A DNA stretch of 64,000 nt from Gymnopilus junonius (Eukaryota; Basidiomycota; Agaricomycetes; Agaricales; Galerinaceae): positions 1,595,530-1,659,529 of the forward strand of contig JADNYJ010000001.1 in assembly GCA_015501075.1 (NCBI GenBank), read 5' to 3'. The notes under the pieces were generated by a model that made no database searches, was not told the origin of the DNA, and saw only the letters and a list, made by a program, of their open reading frames with translations. Shown one piece after another: positions 1 through 12,029 of this stretch. The first letter of the stretch is position 1, and each line of letters begins with the position of its first letter. Position numbers and translations under genes: made by a program.

Positions 1-3000
1 GCAGAAGTACGGCGTCACTGGCTTTCGTATATTGAAATCGATGACTTGACAAACGCGGAGAAGAAAGCCCTCAGAGTGTCTTTTGACTCTGGGATGCAGA
101 AAGTCCGCGGCATGATGACGACAATGGGCAGTATCAGGTCGGCTGGTGCCCTTGCCCCTTCCTTTGTCGCAGCAGGCATCAACACGCACGAGAATTTCTG
201 GTCCTCGGGCATTACTCCTTCCGGTATAACCCACAACGTCCGTACACCCCATATCAACCCGACCTTTGCATTTTGCCAAGCTGGGCAAATATTCAATGTT
301 CATTACGGCACTGACCCCCTTCTGTGTTTCCATCTTGCTCCAGCTTTGACTTCGATCAAGGGCGCAAAGTCAGCCCCTTCTCCAACCATGAGAATTTTTG
401 TCGAGTTGGCCATGACCCAATTTTCTTCTTGGTGTTCGGCGTTCAAGAAACGTATCTCCACAAATACCTCAGCTAATATCACAATCCGCTTTTTTGTTGG
501 TGAATCGCTTTCATTTTGTCAAGCACTGCGTTCTTGCAGAGAACGCGGTCACATTAAAACCGGAATCTACACGTTGCCTTGGGGTGGGACACAAATCGAA
601 TTCAACTCAGATGATTACGCTCCTTCTAGCCAGCGAGCGCCGTTAACTTTCAATGTTATTGACACCTCTAATTTAGCGGATCATACTGGGTTGCTCAATC
701 TTCTTGTCATGACCACACCTCTTTTAGAGAAGTTGCCTTGGTCCACCTTGCACACCAATACACTCCTCCCAAGTAGTCGTGCTGGTTCCCCAACGTCAGG
801 TTTGGCATCCAAGTCACTCGCCGATATACCTACCCTCTCAATGCTACTGGGTATTGCACCTTATCCGCACTTCTCTCACTTCGTGACACATTCAAATAAA
901 CATGAAATCATTGCCTCGCCTATCATATCCGGGCAATTACTTGAACCCATTTCATGGAAGATACCTCCGTGTTCCATTCCAGGCCCAATGATGTACAGCT
1001 CAGATCTCAACTCTAAATCTTTGGTCTGCAATGCCGACAAATTAGGCCACTTCTTATTTTCTGTTTACATGAAGATGTTCTCGGAGGAGGATATGCTCGG
1101 CAATATCCTCAACATCAGCTTAGAGAGCGTGCGGAAGATGAACACCGTTCACTATGTTCGCCAAAGCCTTGCCGCATTTTTCAGACTCGTGAAAGAAAGA
1201 GTAGTGGTTGACTGGGCACAAGCTATGTCAACTTTCTTCGACCTTCTAGAAAGCGACCAGAAACTCATGATGGGTCCCAACAACTACCAAGACTTAATCT
1301 GTCATCTGTATCTGCGCAACCTTTTCACGCCGATGACTATGGAGCCGGGATTTATCGAAGATCTGCGTGGCTCCTATCCAGGCCATCCCTGTTTCGAAGG
1401 ATGGGAAGATGTACCGTCTGTTGTATGCATCATGCTCAAGGTTCCCCGAACAGCTCTACAATGTCTTGAAGATATCGATGCGGACGAAATTCTCACACCC
1501 ATTCTACAATGTGAGTCCAGGACCCCACAGGGCCATAACGTCCACTCTTCTATTCAACCCATTTTTGGTGATTTTTCGACTTCCTACCTCGGTCATGTTG
1601 GCATAACTGAAGATCAGCGAGCCTGGCGTGGCAATTCTTCATTGATAGTCACTTTCTATATGCCCACGTGGATCATTCTCAGCAACAAGCCGCAAACTGT
1701 CATTATTGGGCTCAATATGCGCAGCACTCCTTCAGCGGCCACTCTATTTCTTCATAAACTACTAGGTCCAAATCTTAATATATATTCTACGAATTTAGCA
1801 GACGAAGAGCACATCCGCGTTGTCCGCCATCGCCCTGACAACTTGGAAGATCTCGACTGCCTCCAAAAGTTGTCTACTGTGGCCAAGTCGTACGATCAGA
1901 GCAGCCCGAAGACAGAGAGTGTTGTACTCAACTTTGATGACCCTGGGACAAAAGTCGCGACTTTGACGATTCACCATGACATCATGCACCCTGGAGCAGT
2001 AAAAGCCCTATCGGAAGGTGCTAACGTCGCGATGAAGCCACAAAATGACACCAGTGTTATGGTCTCTTTCCACAGCTTTTCAGAGCAGTTTAAATATCCA
2101 GTTCCGATCTGGAGTAGCAGGGCTAAATGTAGGGTCGCACGTAAATCGTCATACATTGAGGTAAGACCGTTAAGCATAGAGGAAAATATAGGACTGATAC
2201 CAGTGATGGATGATCTGTAGGTGGAAATACCTGTCCGACCATCTTTTGAAGACTTTCTGGAGTTTTCACTCAATCCCTTCCCTGTGGCTCGGTATAACGA
2301 TACAGTGAACATTCTGAATATTCATTACGTGAACATGGACCATCTCCCGGCCCTCAAATTACCGATGGCCAAAGACAAACTTGACTGGTTGAGCCCACAT
2401 CTTGGATGTGCCTTTTCCGCAGACGAGAAACAGGTTAAGGAACGACCCAATCAGGAAGATCGTGGTGTACTTGTCAACATCAAGGAATCTATTTCCGCCA
2501 TTTTCATTGATCACGTTGGTCTGCGCGGTCAGAGGGACAATATATTTGGCCTTTCTGATCCAAAAAATGGAGGGATCTATGCTTTGATTTTCGTCAATGA
2601 TATCAAGCTCGACTTGCCTTCGCATACCATTGTTGCAGATGCATGCGTTGTTCCATTATACAATGCAATTATGGGCAAGATATCGTCGGCACTCCAGAGG
2701 CTCACCAATAAACGTTTTCATCAAGTTGTAACCCTAGAAGATGAAGCTAAAGTCTGGAGATTGCTTTTACCTGTTCTTGCTGAACGCTGTCGCACTTGGA
2801 AACATTTGTCAAAATGTGAATACCTTTCAGATGGTATTCCCGTGGCTTTGGAAGGTCCAGACAAGAGCCCACTCTGCAGTTGCGGAAAGGGCAAAAACCT
2901 CGGCTCATTTGGCAGTATACCAGAATGGAAAGTTCTCCACAAAGAGGCAACCAGGATTGCGATCAGTCCACTATTTTCATTTTCATTCATGGAGGATATG

Positions 3001-3216
3001 GTGTCTGCGATGAAGAACTCGATCAATAAACTACCTAATGACAGAACGAGTGCGCCTACCATTGCGTTATCTTCCTCCAAGCTGTGCAGCAATTGTGGTA
3101 GTCATGGCAAGCCAAAACTCATGGTTTGCTCTCGTTGCAAAAAGGCCAAGTACTGCTCTCAATCATGCCAGAACGCCCACTGGAAAGCCCACAAACGCCT
3201 TTGTGTTTTATCATAG
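1..3216 (+). CDS. DUF4470 / MYND zinc-finger protein, 5' partial
   Basis: The reading frame is already open at base 1, so the start lies upstream of the window. The N-terminal part has the DUF4470-type signature common in mushrooms: a GITP segment, then NPTFAF, FNVHYGTDPLL and FHLAPAL (about 190-340), followed by ITIRFFVGE and FCQAL. The C-terminus is a MYND zinc finger (about 3085-3207) with the full ligand series C-x2-C, C-x2-C, C-x3-C and H-x3-C. An in-frame TAG at 2218-2220 is not a real stop. Bases 2161-2220 form a 60-nt intron (GTAAGA donor, CTGAT branch-like site, TAG acceptor) whose removal joins 2160 to 2221 in frame. MYND fingers bind proline-rich partner peptides and DUF4470 has no known function, so the role is unassigned. 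Family call firm, function unknown. Confidence 0.85.
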
Positions 3217-3614
3217 TCATCGGCTCTGCAACATATGTACAATTTAGCAGTGTCTCGCCAAGTCTTTCCATCTTGTCATTAAATAGTACTCGATCAATAT
3301 GAACTCACTTTGTACTGGAAATCTTATCACAAACAGAAATTTCAATTTGTGTTGCTCTTATGTCTATGGACCTCTGAGAGTTCAAGGCATATAAATGCCA
3401 ACAGACTTCACAATCCAGGATACAGACTTGTATGTAATCGATGCTCCTCGTCCACTATATATGGTCTTCAATCTTCCTGTCAAAGAGACGCAAAAATAGC
3501 TTAAGTATTTGGCAATGAGGGAAGTCACTGGTCTGTGGCGTGTCTTCAGCGTGCTTCACTGGTCCTCCACAGTTCTCCACTGTTTTTCACTTGGCCATTA
3601 AACCTCATCACAGG

Positions 3615-5345
3615 ATGAATGCCCTACTTCAATGCCTCGGACTCAAACGCAAGGAACCTTTACCAGTGAAGGAAGACCAACCTCAACGACAATCAGCTAC
3701 GGCTAAAGAGGCCCAGACTGCTCCCCCGACTTACAAATGGAAATTCATTGATGCTAATGCATTTATCTACCAAGGCGTACTGAAATTACATGATGAAGAA
3801 GACTTCCATGAGCTCGATTTCACAGCAATATCCTATACCTGGTCTCCAAACATGCTCGAATGGAGGAAGTGGATCTTGGACACAGACGGCTATCCTCATG
3901 AAGAAAAGAAAACCCGGGTACCCTCCGGAAAGTCAGCATCGGAAGACATGGAACGATTTCATCTTTTCTTTACGGTCGTTTGCTTCCTTGTCCTTGCAAG
4001 AGGGGGAACTTTCTTCTGGATGGATGTTCTCTGCATAGACCAGGATTCGGATGATGAGAAGGCTTTTTTCGTTCCCAAGATGGGATCTTTATATGCCAGT
4101 GCAGTGGAAACCCACGTTTATCTCACTGGGTCCATGTTTGTAACCATGTCGTCCAAAGAATTGCATTCTCCGATCTGGGAGACTAGGGCGTGGACACTGC
4201 AGGAATATATCAAATCCAAAAACGTTGTATACTGCTATTGCTTCAGCGGAGACGTCATGCAGGACATCAAGGCACTCACCGACTCTCGCATGCCATCTCG
4301 CACAGTTGAACTTCGAGCTCCGATCTTGGATAAGTATAAATCCACCTCTTCCGACAACGCCTACATGCTGCAGATGGCGACAAAGGATAGAGTGACGTGC
4401 TATTTCGAAAACGACAGTCCTTTTGGACCTCAAATTTCGATGACGTCATACATGAAAACAGATATGTGGGGTCCAGATACGAATAAGATCATCGGACGGA
4501 GCACATTGGGCAAGTCTCTCTATAGCATGAAGCACGAGGCTTCAAAGGAGCAGACGATCTCAATGACCATGGTACTTCTAGCAGGCCGTATGTCGACATA
4601 TCCAGAGGATATGATGTATTCCGTCCTCGGATTATTGGAGATGGAGGACTATCAGGTTCAGTACAAGATCGGATTTGAAGAAGCCAAGGCTGGAGTGTTT
4701 GAAAAGATGAAGCCAGACGTCTTGAGCATGGTTCTGGGGTCCGATTGGGCGTCCCTTCTGGAAGGTAAATACAAAGATTCTGCACTTCCAAGGGTCATGG
4801 GGTCTGAACCCACGATCGGAATCGACAAGATAAAAATTACCAATTCATCCAAATATACAAGAACCGTTGGGACGGAGGTGACATCAAGAAAGGAGCGCTT
4901 CAGGGTATGGAAAGACCTCTCTAGACGACAGACAGAAAATTTCTCGGTTGTCCGAGCTACGATGGGAAGCCAGACCTCAAGGTTGATGATCATGTTTTGC
5001 GCCAGTTTGTTTGACAACCCAGAGTATGCTTATATTCCAACGTCCGAGATACCAGAAGAGAATATACGCCCTGTCATTCTCTCTGGTGTAGCCAAGCTTA
5101 CTGACGAAGAATACCACGACAAAGAATTCAAATATGACAGGATGGTAGATTTGGTTGAAATTGCAGTTTGCAGACATTACGGCTTGTTGACCGACCCAAG
5201 AGACCAACAATATATGAGCCGCACAGCTTTGTTGGCCTTGCAATGCGAAGAATCGCCTATCGGTTGCCTGACAAGCAAGGGAGCAGTGCTGATCCTGGAC
5301 GCGTATGCGCTTTCCGGAAACATCACTGTTAATGTGATCGAATAA
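3615..5345 (+). CDS. HET (heterokaryon incompatibility) domain protein
   Basis: Single-exon gene of 576 codons. The frame is open from 3540, but the first ATG is at 3615 and is taken as the start. HET-domain blocks are visible in order: AISYTW (about residues 70-80), FFWMDVLCIDQ (about 130-145), and the third block TRAWTLQEYI (about 190-200). Known HET-domain proteins act in fungal allorecognition and can trigger cell death when activated. Residues beyond about 220 are not recognised and contain no obvious WD, ankyrin or NACHT module, so this resembles a stand-alone HET protein. The absence of introns is unusual here, where most genes are intron-rich. No signal peptide or membrane segment is seen. 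Family call fairly sure; specific role inferred only from the family. Confidence 0.75.
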   Translation: MNALLQCLGLKRKEPLPVKEDQPQRQSATAKEAQTAPPTYKWKFIDANAFIYQGVLKLHDEEDFHELDFTAISYTWSPNMLEWRKWILDTDGYPHEEKKTRVPSGKSASEDMERFHLFFTVVCFLVLARGGTFFWMDVLCIDQDSDDEKAFFVPKMGSLYASAVETHVYLTGSMFVTMSSKELHSPIWETRAWTLQEYIKSKNVVYCYCFSGDVMQDIKALTDSRMPSRTVELRAPILDKYKSTSSDNAYMLQMATKDRVTCYFENDSPFGPQISMTSYMKTDMWGPDTNKIIGRSTLGKSLYSMKHEASKEQTISMTMVLLAGRMSTYPEDMMYSVLGLLEMEDYQVQYKIGFEEAKAGVFEKMKPDVLSMVLGSDWASLLEGKYKDSALPRVMGSEPTIGIDKIKITNSSKYTRTVGTEVTSRKERFRVWKDLSRRQTENFSVVRATMGSQTSRLMIMFCASLFDNPEYAYIPTSEIPEENIRPVILSGVAKLTDEEYHDKEFKYDRMVDLVEIAVCRHYGLLTDPRDQQYMSRTALLALQCEESPIGCLTSKGAVLILDAYALSGNITVNVIE

Positions 5346-5906
5346 ATTTTCAATATTAAACCTATACGTACATCGCCGTTTGTTTGCCGGGACAATCTTC
5401 GTTGGATAATACTTCAAAAACTTTGAGCTGGAGCTTCAAGCTGTAACCCTACAGAAAACTTGAGTCACTTGACATAGTAATAAAAGAGGCATATGTTACC
5501 GTATGATTCCAAGAAAAGGAAGGAAACACGACAACAGGGACTTTCAATGTAGTGGTGGCATGTGACATGCCAGTTTCAGGGCGGGTCCCGGTAGCGCAAA
5601 TGCCCTTTCCTTTTCAGGATGCAATTCGGGTCTCTGGCTCGCCTCCGGTCTCCTCGAGGCAAAAAAAGAGCGGAACTCTTGTGCAGCGTTACCGACTCCT
5701 TATTCCTACGACCTGAACTATCGTGTTCGGAGGGTCATTTGTAAATCGGGGAGTCCTGGCTTTTACCCAGAAACTGCCAGAACAGAACGTAGATGGATAT
5801 CCTATACTAAAGTGCATATAAACGACTTGCTATTGCTAATGGAGTCACTCCTGATGATATCAAACTCCATTCTTCCTCTCGAAGAATTGAGCCCAGGGCG
5901 CAGTGC
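5346..5906. other. Convergent intergenic / 3' UTR region
   Basis: Lies between the ends of the HET gene and the minus-strand P450. I see no open frame, RNA gene or repeat in it. Confidence 0.5.
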
Positions 5907-7986
5907 CTATTCGAATAACGTCTGGCGTTCCTTTGACCTGGGTTTAATTTGACACTGGAAGGGCTTTAGATGCCTAGAATAAAAAATAAAATAGGTCAAT
6001 GAAGAGGAGATAACGGAAGCCACGGCACATACATGGTGGCCCCAGAACTCCATTCAATCTTTGGCTCGATTTCTATCCCTTTCTCGTCAACAGCCTTCGA
6101 AATGTCGAAGACAGCTAGGATGCTAGTAATATTCAAGAATAATGACATTTCCGCTAGGTGGGCGCCTAAAGAAATTTTTAAATGAGACAAGTGTCGAAGA
6201 TTCTTGAAAGGCAGGCGTACCAGGGCAGGCTCTCCTACCAAATCCGAAGATGAATTTAAAAGGGTCTGGTTGGCGTCCTTCAGGATTTCCGAGATGACGC
6301 TCGGGATTGAACACATGGGGATCAGGGTAAATTTCTTCATCATGTACAATAGCCCTAGAAGGAGAATGAAATGAAGTGGAATTTAAACATGTTATATATG
6401 AACAGACCAGATATTAGCAAAGATAGTGGTTCCCTTGGGAATGAAGTAGTTCTCATAAATATCATCTTCCATAGCTTTATGAGGCAGCCCTGTCAAATTA
6501 AACAGTAAAGGTCAGCTCTTCGATTCTGTTCCTGTTGAGAAGTTCAATAGGTCGGTACCAAGTGGAGCGACAGGACCCCAACGGAGGGTCTCTTTGATTA
6601 TGGCCCGAATATAGGGAAGGGATTCATAATCATCATGGGAAGGCAGACGATTGGGAGCTAAAGTATCAATATCCTTCTGAGCCCGTTTCTGTATTTCTGG
6701 ATGTAGAGTCATCAGTAAAATGAAAGTCAACATCGCCGAAACGGTCTTGAGAGTTAGAACGTAGGATGAGTTCACAATATGAACATCGAAGTAAGTTGAC
6801 TAACGGTGTCTCCACCACCAACGTAAAGAGCAGCAGCACACCACCTGATGTCGGTCAGGGAATTTCCGTCCAGGGTCTCGCCTCCCTCAAGAAGGTGCTT
6901 TGAGGTGAAGGAGTCAATGAAATCACCCTTTTCCTGTAAATTTAAGATGAGTTGCGGTATACACATAAGCCCCAGAAAAGAGGACCACGTACGACTTGTG
7001 TTTTTGCCCATTCAAAAGGAGCCGTCTCAGTTCGCTTCATTTCATGTCCAGCAGATTGAGCCGTCCTCTTAAAGCCAGCTCCAGGGAACCAAGATGGTAG
7101 AAATCGTACTGAAAGGTTAGGTGAGAAATCAATCAGAAATTAAGTGGAGAAGGATCTACATACAAAGAGGGAAGAATTCAACCCAATATTTTCCTGGTAT
7201 ATTAAGGCTAGTGGCTAACTGGAAAGCGTGTTCAAGTTGAAGTACTAAAGGGTCATCATTGGATTCGACTTGGTATCCATAGGCAACTTTAAGAATAACG
7301 GCAACAGCGTTTCTTTGAAATCAACCAGTCAGAATAGCTTTCGATATTTTGAGTTTGAGAAGATATCTTACCTCCGGATATGTGCACCGTAATCCTGTGG
7401 AAAATTCGCTAAATTCTGCAGAAGAATTTGATTCTCCTGCAATTGTATCGGTCGATAGTCCTTGGATGCTCTTGGGTTTAGGCCGTTTCGGAGAAGGCGT
7501 CGGAAGAATTGGAATCGAGGGTCAGTCGAAGAGGTTAGAAACACACTGGCCTTCCGACCTGCTATCTCTCCTCCCATCCAAGAGGTTGGCCTGTCAGATG
7601 TAAGTCCTGAACGAGATTCCAGGAGTTCAAGAGCAGCTTTTCCAGAATTCAAAACAATAGTACTCTTGTTAAATGCGCGAAGATATATGACTGGGCCTGA
7701 ATGGGTGATTACATTGTTGTCATAGGTCACTAGGAGATAGGAGTTGGGCAAAAGGCGTACCATAAGTTTTGGCCCATGACGCGAAGGTAAGCCAGGGATA
7801 AATTCTTGGCAACTGGTGCAGATTTCCAGTCAACCACTTTTGCTTGGGCCCCGGAGGAAGCTTGATTCCTCTAGCTCTGAAGCGACGCTGAGGCAGGTAC
7901 CAGAGATAGGCATAGTAATAGATAGCGAGGCTGAACAACAGAAGGAGCCCTGGCCGTAGCAGGCTGCTTTCACTAGACATCGCCAT
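5907..7986 (-). CDS. Cytochrome P450 monooxygenase, copy 1
   Basis: Ten exons on the minus strand: 7986-7761, 7696-7372, 7312-7164, 7108-6993, 6933-6805, 6745-6559, 6489-6408, 6354-6221, 6165-6033, 5973-5907. They total 1548 nt (515 aa) with consistent phases, so the gene looks intact. Features in order: N-terminal membrane anchor (about residues 7-30, rich in Leu/Tyr), LPPGP hinge, I-helix GGGDTT across the exon 5/6 junction, K-helix ETLR, FNPERH, and haem loop FGFGRRACPG whose Cys is the thiolate ligand. This is a microsomal class II P450 resembling mushroom O-methylsterigmatocystin-oxidoreductase-like enzymes; the substrate cannot be told. It is an inverted paralogue of the gene at 39361-41435, with the same ten-exon layout. 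A second ATG at 7980 matches the start of copy 2. A divergent tRNA-Arg and WBP2-like gene lie upstream. Confidence 0.93.
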
Positions 7987-8056
7987 AGAGGTTGGTTATA
8001 CGGAGGGTCGCTTTCAGCGCTTCAGCCTTCACGAACGGCAGAATACATAAGCTAAA

Positions 8057-8081
8057 GGAACGGCACGCCCTTTACCGTTCC
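8057..8081. promoter_or_regulatory. Inverted repeat GGAACGG-N11-CCGTTCC upstream of P450 copy 1
   Basis: A perfect 7-bp inverted repeat with CGG half-sites spaced CGG-N11-CCG, about 70-95 bp upstream of the P450 start. A related repeat (N8) lies upstream of the paralogue at 39213-39233. CGG/CCG palindromes are the classical site type for fungal Zn2Cys6 dimers; a role here is inference. Confidence 0.4.
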
Positions 8082-8390
8082 CCGATCTCCAGGTCGCAGC
8101 TGGTCGGATTTCAAAAATAGAGCTGGGTTCTGATTGACAGGTGACAAGTCGTGTGGCCAGCTCTACTCGATTGTCTATCAGCAGTACTTACGTACTCTAG
8201 ACGTAAGAGGGGAGAAGTGTGTAAAGACTGAACACATATGGTGGTGACGAAAAAGTGATGGATGGATGATGATGATGGAGTACATACCAGTGTGTTGACG
8301 AAACAGAAACCAAAGATACATCCTTCAGAATCATTATCAATTAAGTACTTCATGAAAAATGATGACAGCAGCAGACTAAATACACAAAAA

Positions 8391-8475
8391 TGACCACCGC
8401 AGGACTCGAACCTGCAACCTTTTGGTATCCGTAAGGCAATCGAAGCCAAACGCGCTACCATTGCGCTAGGTAGCC
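8391..8475 (-). tRNA. tRNA-Arg (anticodon TCG) with 13-nt intron
   Basis: The minus strand folds as a cloverleaf. The acceptor stem pairs GGCTACC with GGTGGTC and the discriminator is A. The D-arm is GCGC/GCGC with GG in the loop, the anticodon stem TTTGG/CCAAA, and the T-arm GCAGG/CCTGC with loop TTCGAGT. Between the anticodon-stem halves there are 20 nt: loop bases CTTCGA, a 13-nt intron after position 37, and one loop base. The anticodon reads TCG. A run of T follows the 3' end, a typical Pol III terminator. A second copy lies at 28950-29034, differing by one base inside the intron. Confidence 0.9.
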
Positions 8476-8621
8476 ATATGGATTTGGGGACTTACTCACT
8501 GCATTATGAGAAACCCGGAGATAGCAAAGTCAGAAGGCAGTGATGATGAGGATGACTTGCTCGAACCTTCTGTCATGACCTTTCACTCATACCATCACCT
8601 CTCCGGATACTACAATATACC

Positions 8622-9314
8622 ATGGCGCTCAACTGGCTTATGCTCAATTCAAACCGTACACCGGTTCCTCTCCCTAATGAAATGACGATAACGACCATTG
8701 ATTCGGGTGTTGATATATCTATTACCGTTCCGGATGCCCCACCGTCTGGTTCTTCATCTGCTGGAGGATCTGGAGGAGTAAAGAAGTTGAGGGCGACTGG
8801 CAGGTCTTGGCTAACAGATCAACGCGTATGTTCTCTAGCCTTTGTTCGAGGCTCCCGTTATTGACCCTGGGCTATCGACATTCGTCTCCATGACTTCCTA
8901 CAGTTCCTTTTCGCTGCGGACTCAGGATCTTCTTTCGAATCGCTCAGTGTGCCCTTACATTCCATCCTTACGACCAAATTTGAGCAGCCAACTTTCGGAG
9001 CAAATTACCTGTCGTTCAACGTGAAGCCTTCTTCTGACGGTGGTCTGACGGAAGGCACAAGTGTGGAAGTCCGCTTCAAAGATCGGGCGATGTTCGAATT
9101 CGTCAGTCTCTTAGAGAAATCCAGAGAAAGGGCGATCTATATGAAGCGTCAGCTTGCAGAAGAGGACGAGGGGTTGCGTAAGTATACCTTTTCTCTATGG
9201 TTTGCTCAGTGTTGATGCCCTAAATCTTTAGCTACGTATACCATGCCAGCCGAGTCAAGCACAGTCACATTGGTAGGCGGTGTGCCAGTCGAGAATCCGC
9301 CTAGCTATGAATGA
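8622..9314 (+). CDS. WBP2-like GRAM-domain protein with PY motif
   Basis: Three exons: 8622-8825, 8904-9177 and 9232-9314, total 561 nt (186 aa), phases consistent. The N-terminus MALNWLMLN followed by LPNEMT, and the stretch WLTDQR ... SFESLSVPLHSI ... FEQPTFGANYL, match the WBP2 (WW-domain-binding protein 2) GRAM/PH-like fold. VRFKDRAMFEFV and a helical ERAIYMKR segment follow. The last residues contain the PY motif PPSY, the ligand for WW domains such as those of Nedd4/Rsp5 ubiquitin ligases. The short frame through the first intron is non-coding; splicing 8825 to 8904 restores the conserved GRAM strand. Likely an adaptor linking membranes or transcription to WW-domain partners, inferred from family. 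Divergent from P450 copy 1, with a tRNA gene between. Confidence 0.88.
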
Positions 9315-9537
9315 ACGACCTCTGTACTCTATCACGACTGTATAATTCACCGAAGGATATGATGGGACTGTATTACTAACTTATGGACAATTGATGAATG
9401 AGTTCATGACCTTCTCTCTCTCAGTTCTTGTTGTCGATCATCGGGTGGATGGATGGATGCTGGTATGCGGTGGCCTGCCATAGGCGATACTGATACAATT
9501 CCCCTCAGTTTCCAACCCACGGCTCGGGCGAAATCAA

Positions 9538-10020
9538 TCATCTCATCAACACCTTCATCGATGCAAGAGGTCTGCCCCACATTTGTGTGAGTTGTTCACA
9601 AAGGATCAATCCTGCTAATATTTGACTGCCAAGACCCATCAACGTGCAAGGAGTGTCCACGAGACCAGCATGCACGAAACACGAAACACGACGCAGCAGC
9701 GTTCGAATTGACGGATCATGAAATGTCTCGCAGCTAGCCCAGTAGTGAATATCTACAAGCAAGCGATGATTCGGAGCGATGCTTGTGTCAAGATGCAAAG
9801 TAAATAAGAGGTCCATGGACTGCCATTGGTATTGACATAAAGAAGTTTCCTCATGGAGGTTACGTCCAAGCTTCGCCTTCAGGGTTGAGATGACGTTGTG
9901 CGGGGCATTAGGCGTTGTCTCAACCCTGAACGCCATGCGAAGGACGCAATTGAACGGATCAATGTCGAGTGGTGCTCCGTTGCCACATTCAAGTATGTAA
10001 TGTGGCCATAAATCGTTCAT
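9538..10020 (-). CDS. Hypothetical protein (weak)
   Basis: Open minus-strand frame of about 160 codons from an ATG at 10020 (upstream extension to 10062 lacks ATG). Composition is protein-like, with aromatic and acidic clusters and no low complexity, but I recognise no domain, signal peptide or membrane segment. It could be a fragment of a larger decayed gene, a small orphan gene, or a chance frame between the WBP2-like gene and the lectin pair. No splice sites were needed. Confidence 0.3.
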   Translation of the reverse strand: MNDLWPHYILECGNGAPLDIDPFNCVLRMAFRVETTPNAPHNVISTLKAKLGRNLHEETSLCQYQWQSMDLLFTLHLDTSIAPNHRLLVDIHYWASCETFHDPSIRTLLRRVSCFVHAGLVDTPCTLMGLGSQILAGLILCEQLTQMWGRPLASMKVLMR

Positions 10021-10148
10021 GAGAAGCGATCTTGTCAGTGTGTTCAGGCGCTTCCTAGACACTAAACATACAAGTCGTTTTCATCTTTAGACCCCAACTT
10101 TGAATAAAGGCCAGCCTAGCAAGGTATTTCTTTTTTCTAGAAACAGGT

Positions 10149-11403
10149 ATGCAGCACTCACGTTCTTTTATTGGCGCCCCATTCCTTCGTACCCTCTCTG
10201 CTCTCCTGGTGTTTGCTGTTGCCGCGAACGCCCAGAGGAACTATACGGTCGTCAATAATTGCCCCGCTCCCGTAGATCTTTACATCGGCAGTGCGAAGGA
10301 CAGCACTCTCGCCAAAGGAGCCAACACTACCAAGGTCCTTGGCAACGACGCAGGCTTCTTCTACACCACAGCCAACGGCGGTAAGCTCGACGGGTCTGCA
10401 ACGCGCGCTGGATTCTATGGGGATCATGGCGCCACTTATTACTATATTGTCAAGGACGTGGGCGACTTCAATGCCGGCATCAGCATTAAGCCTAATCACC
10501 CTGAAGTGAGCACTCACATTTCATTGCATAAAGCGAATGTCCGTTAAACCTAATTCATAGCGCAAAGGACTCTGTGCCGTAGCTCGCTGTGACAACGCAT
10601 TTTGCCACGACGCGTTTGCCAAACCGCCTACCAGATTCCCTCGCCCTTCCATCACACCTCCTGCCTCGCCTGTCTACTCTTGCCCATTCCATGATGTTGC
10701 CTATACTATAACGTCAGTCTTGTCCTGCTCATTCCTCAAAAATTGTGCATACTTACATTTCCCTTGTTTAGACAGCTTCTGTCCTTCTGGATCTTTCCCG
10801 CATGCTCCTCCTCCTCCCCCACCGCCGCCCCCTGCATACCATGCTATCCACCCGAATTTCTATCCTAATAAGTGCATCGACGTCCGTGGCGCCCAATTCG
10901 AGAACGGAACTCCCGTCCAAATGTAAGCCTCTTTTTTTTCATTTAGCTCAACGCGCCAACTCAAATTCTTTGAACAGCTACGACTGCAACGAGACTAATG
11001 CCCAGCGATAGGTTCTCAAGAAGGGTAGCACCAAGGTCCAAGTTGCTGGTACCAATTTCTGCTTGCATGCTGGTTCCAGTGAGTTCCGACCGACTTTGGC
11101 TCATCTTTTCGATTCTGGACTTACTTTTATCACTTTAGACTCTGGAAATACTGTCGGCATGAAAATCTGGCAATGCTATGATAATCTCCCCGCGCAGCAA
11201 TGGTACTACACTGATGATAACCGCATTGCGCTTGAAGGAAAAGGTAAGAGTAGTCGTTCCGTGTTCGATGATTCCTTTTGGCTGACCATCTCTCGCTTCT
11301 AGGACTCTGCCTCGACCTCACAGACGGAATATTGTCGAACTCGAACCGCCTTCAGACTTGGCAATGTACTGATGGTAATGCGAATCAGATCTGGACCGAG
11401 TGA
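10149..11403 (+). pseudogene. Secreted thaumatin-like + ricin-B-type lectin protein, copy A, with premature TAG
   Basis: Six exons: 10149-10505, 10561-10712, 10776-10922, 10978-11078, 11139-11243, 11303-11403 (963 nt, 320 codons plus stop if uninterrupted). A signal peptide (about residues 1-28, ending ANA) is followed by a thaumatin/osmotin-like half (YTVVNNCPAPVDLYIG, GFFYTTANGG, TRAGFYG), a Cys-rich segment, a proline run, and a beta-trefoil lectin half with QxW-type repeats (KIWQC, QQW, QTWQC, QIW). At codon 230 (11009-11011) the frame reads TAG exactly where the tandem paralogue has TGG of its first QxW motif. Everything downstream stays open and correctly spliced. As read, the product would stop at 229 aa and lose most of the lectin domain. 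It could be a recent null allele, an RNA-edited or readthrough codon, or a base-call error. Confidence 0.8.
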
Positions 11404-12029
11404 AGACCTGGTGAAGGATTGGCTGCTGGAAATTCTGGAAATTGTAGGAATTAATGTCGGTTCCTTTCGAGTGGTCTAGAACTTAGAATCGCTGTCATAG
11501 GCTGGACTTCATAGCCATATGACCTTGCTTCGACTCATATATCTTAGATTAATATCTTGATTGACGTGCCTTTAACGTGCAGATAGCGTATACACTGTGT
11601 AAATCAGTTATTGTGATGAAGTTCTGAATCTTTGCGACCAAGCTGAACTCACGAGACTTGATACCTACGTGTTTCTTCAGGGCAACAGTAGAGTATGCGA
11701 ATTTCAACGAAACCTGTCACAAAATACCTATATATCTTGGCGGCAGTTTATTAGACCTGTATATTGAATGATTACACAAGGATAGGCCAGATGCACGGGT
11801 GATATAACTACCAGTCGCGGCGAGCGCCAAGTCATACCTGGCTAGACTGGCCTATTACTTTGCGATCAGGTGTACAACTCGTTGGGCGATGAATCGATGA
11901 AGCTCTACAGAATGGTATAGATCCTTGTCAATCTCTTGGAGTGCAAAACGGTGCCGTGCTACATCCACCTGGAATCCGAGATAAAAGGATGACCTACGGT
12001 GATGTTCTTCCAAATATTCATATTCAACC
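11404..12029. other. Intergenic spacer between the lectin paralogues
   Basis: About 630 bp holding the 3' UTR of copy A and the promoter of copy B. I see no coding frame or RNA gene. Confidence 0.5.

Noticed and set aside
2218..2220. In-frame TAG splitting the MYND gene into two
   Set aside because: It is the acceptor of a 60-nt GTAAGA...TAG intron (2161-2220), so the gene is not broken there.
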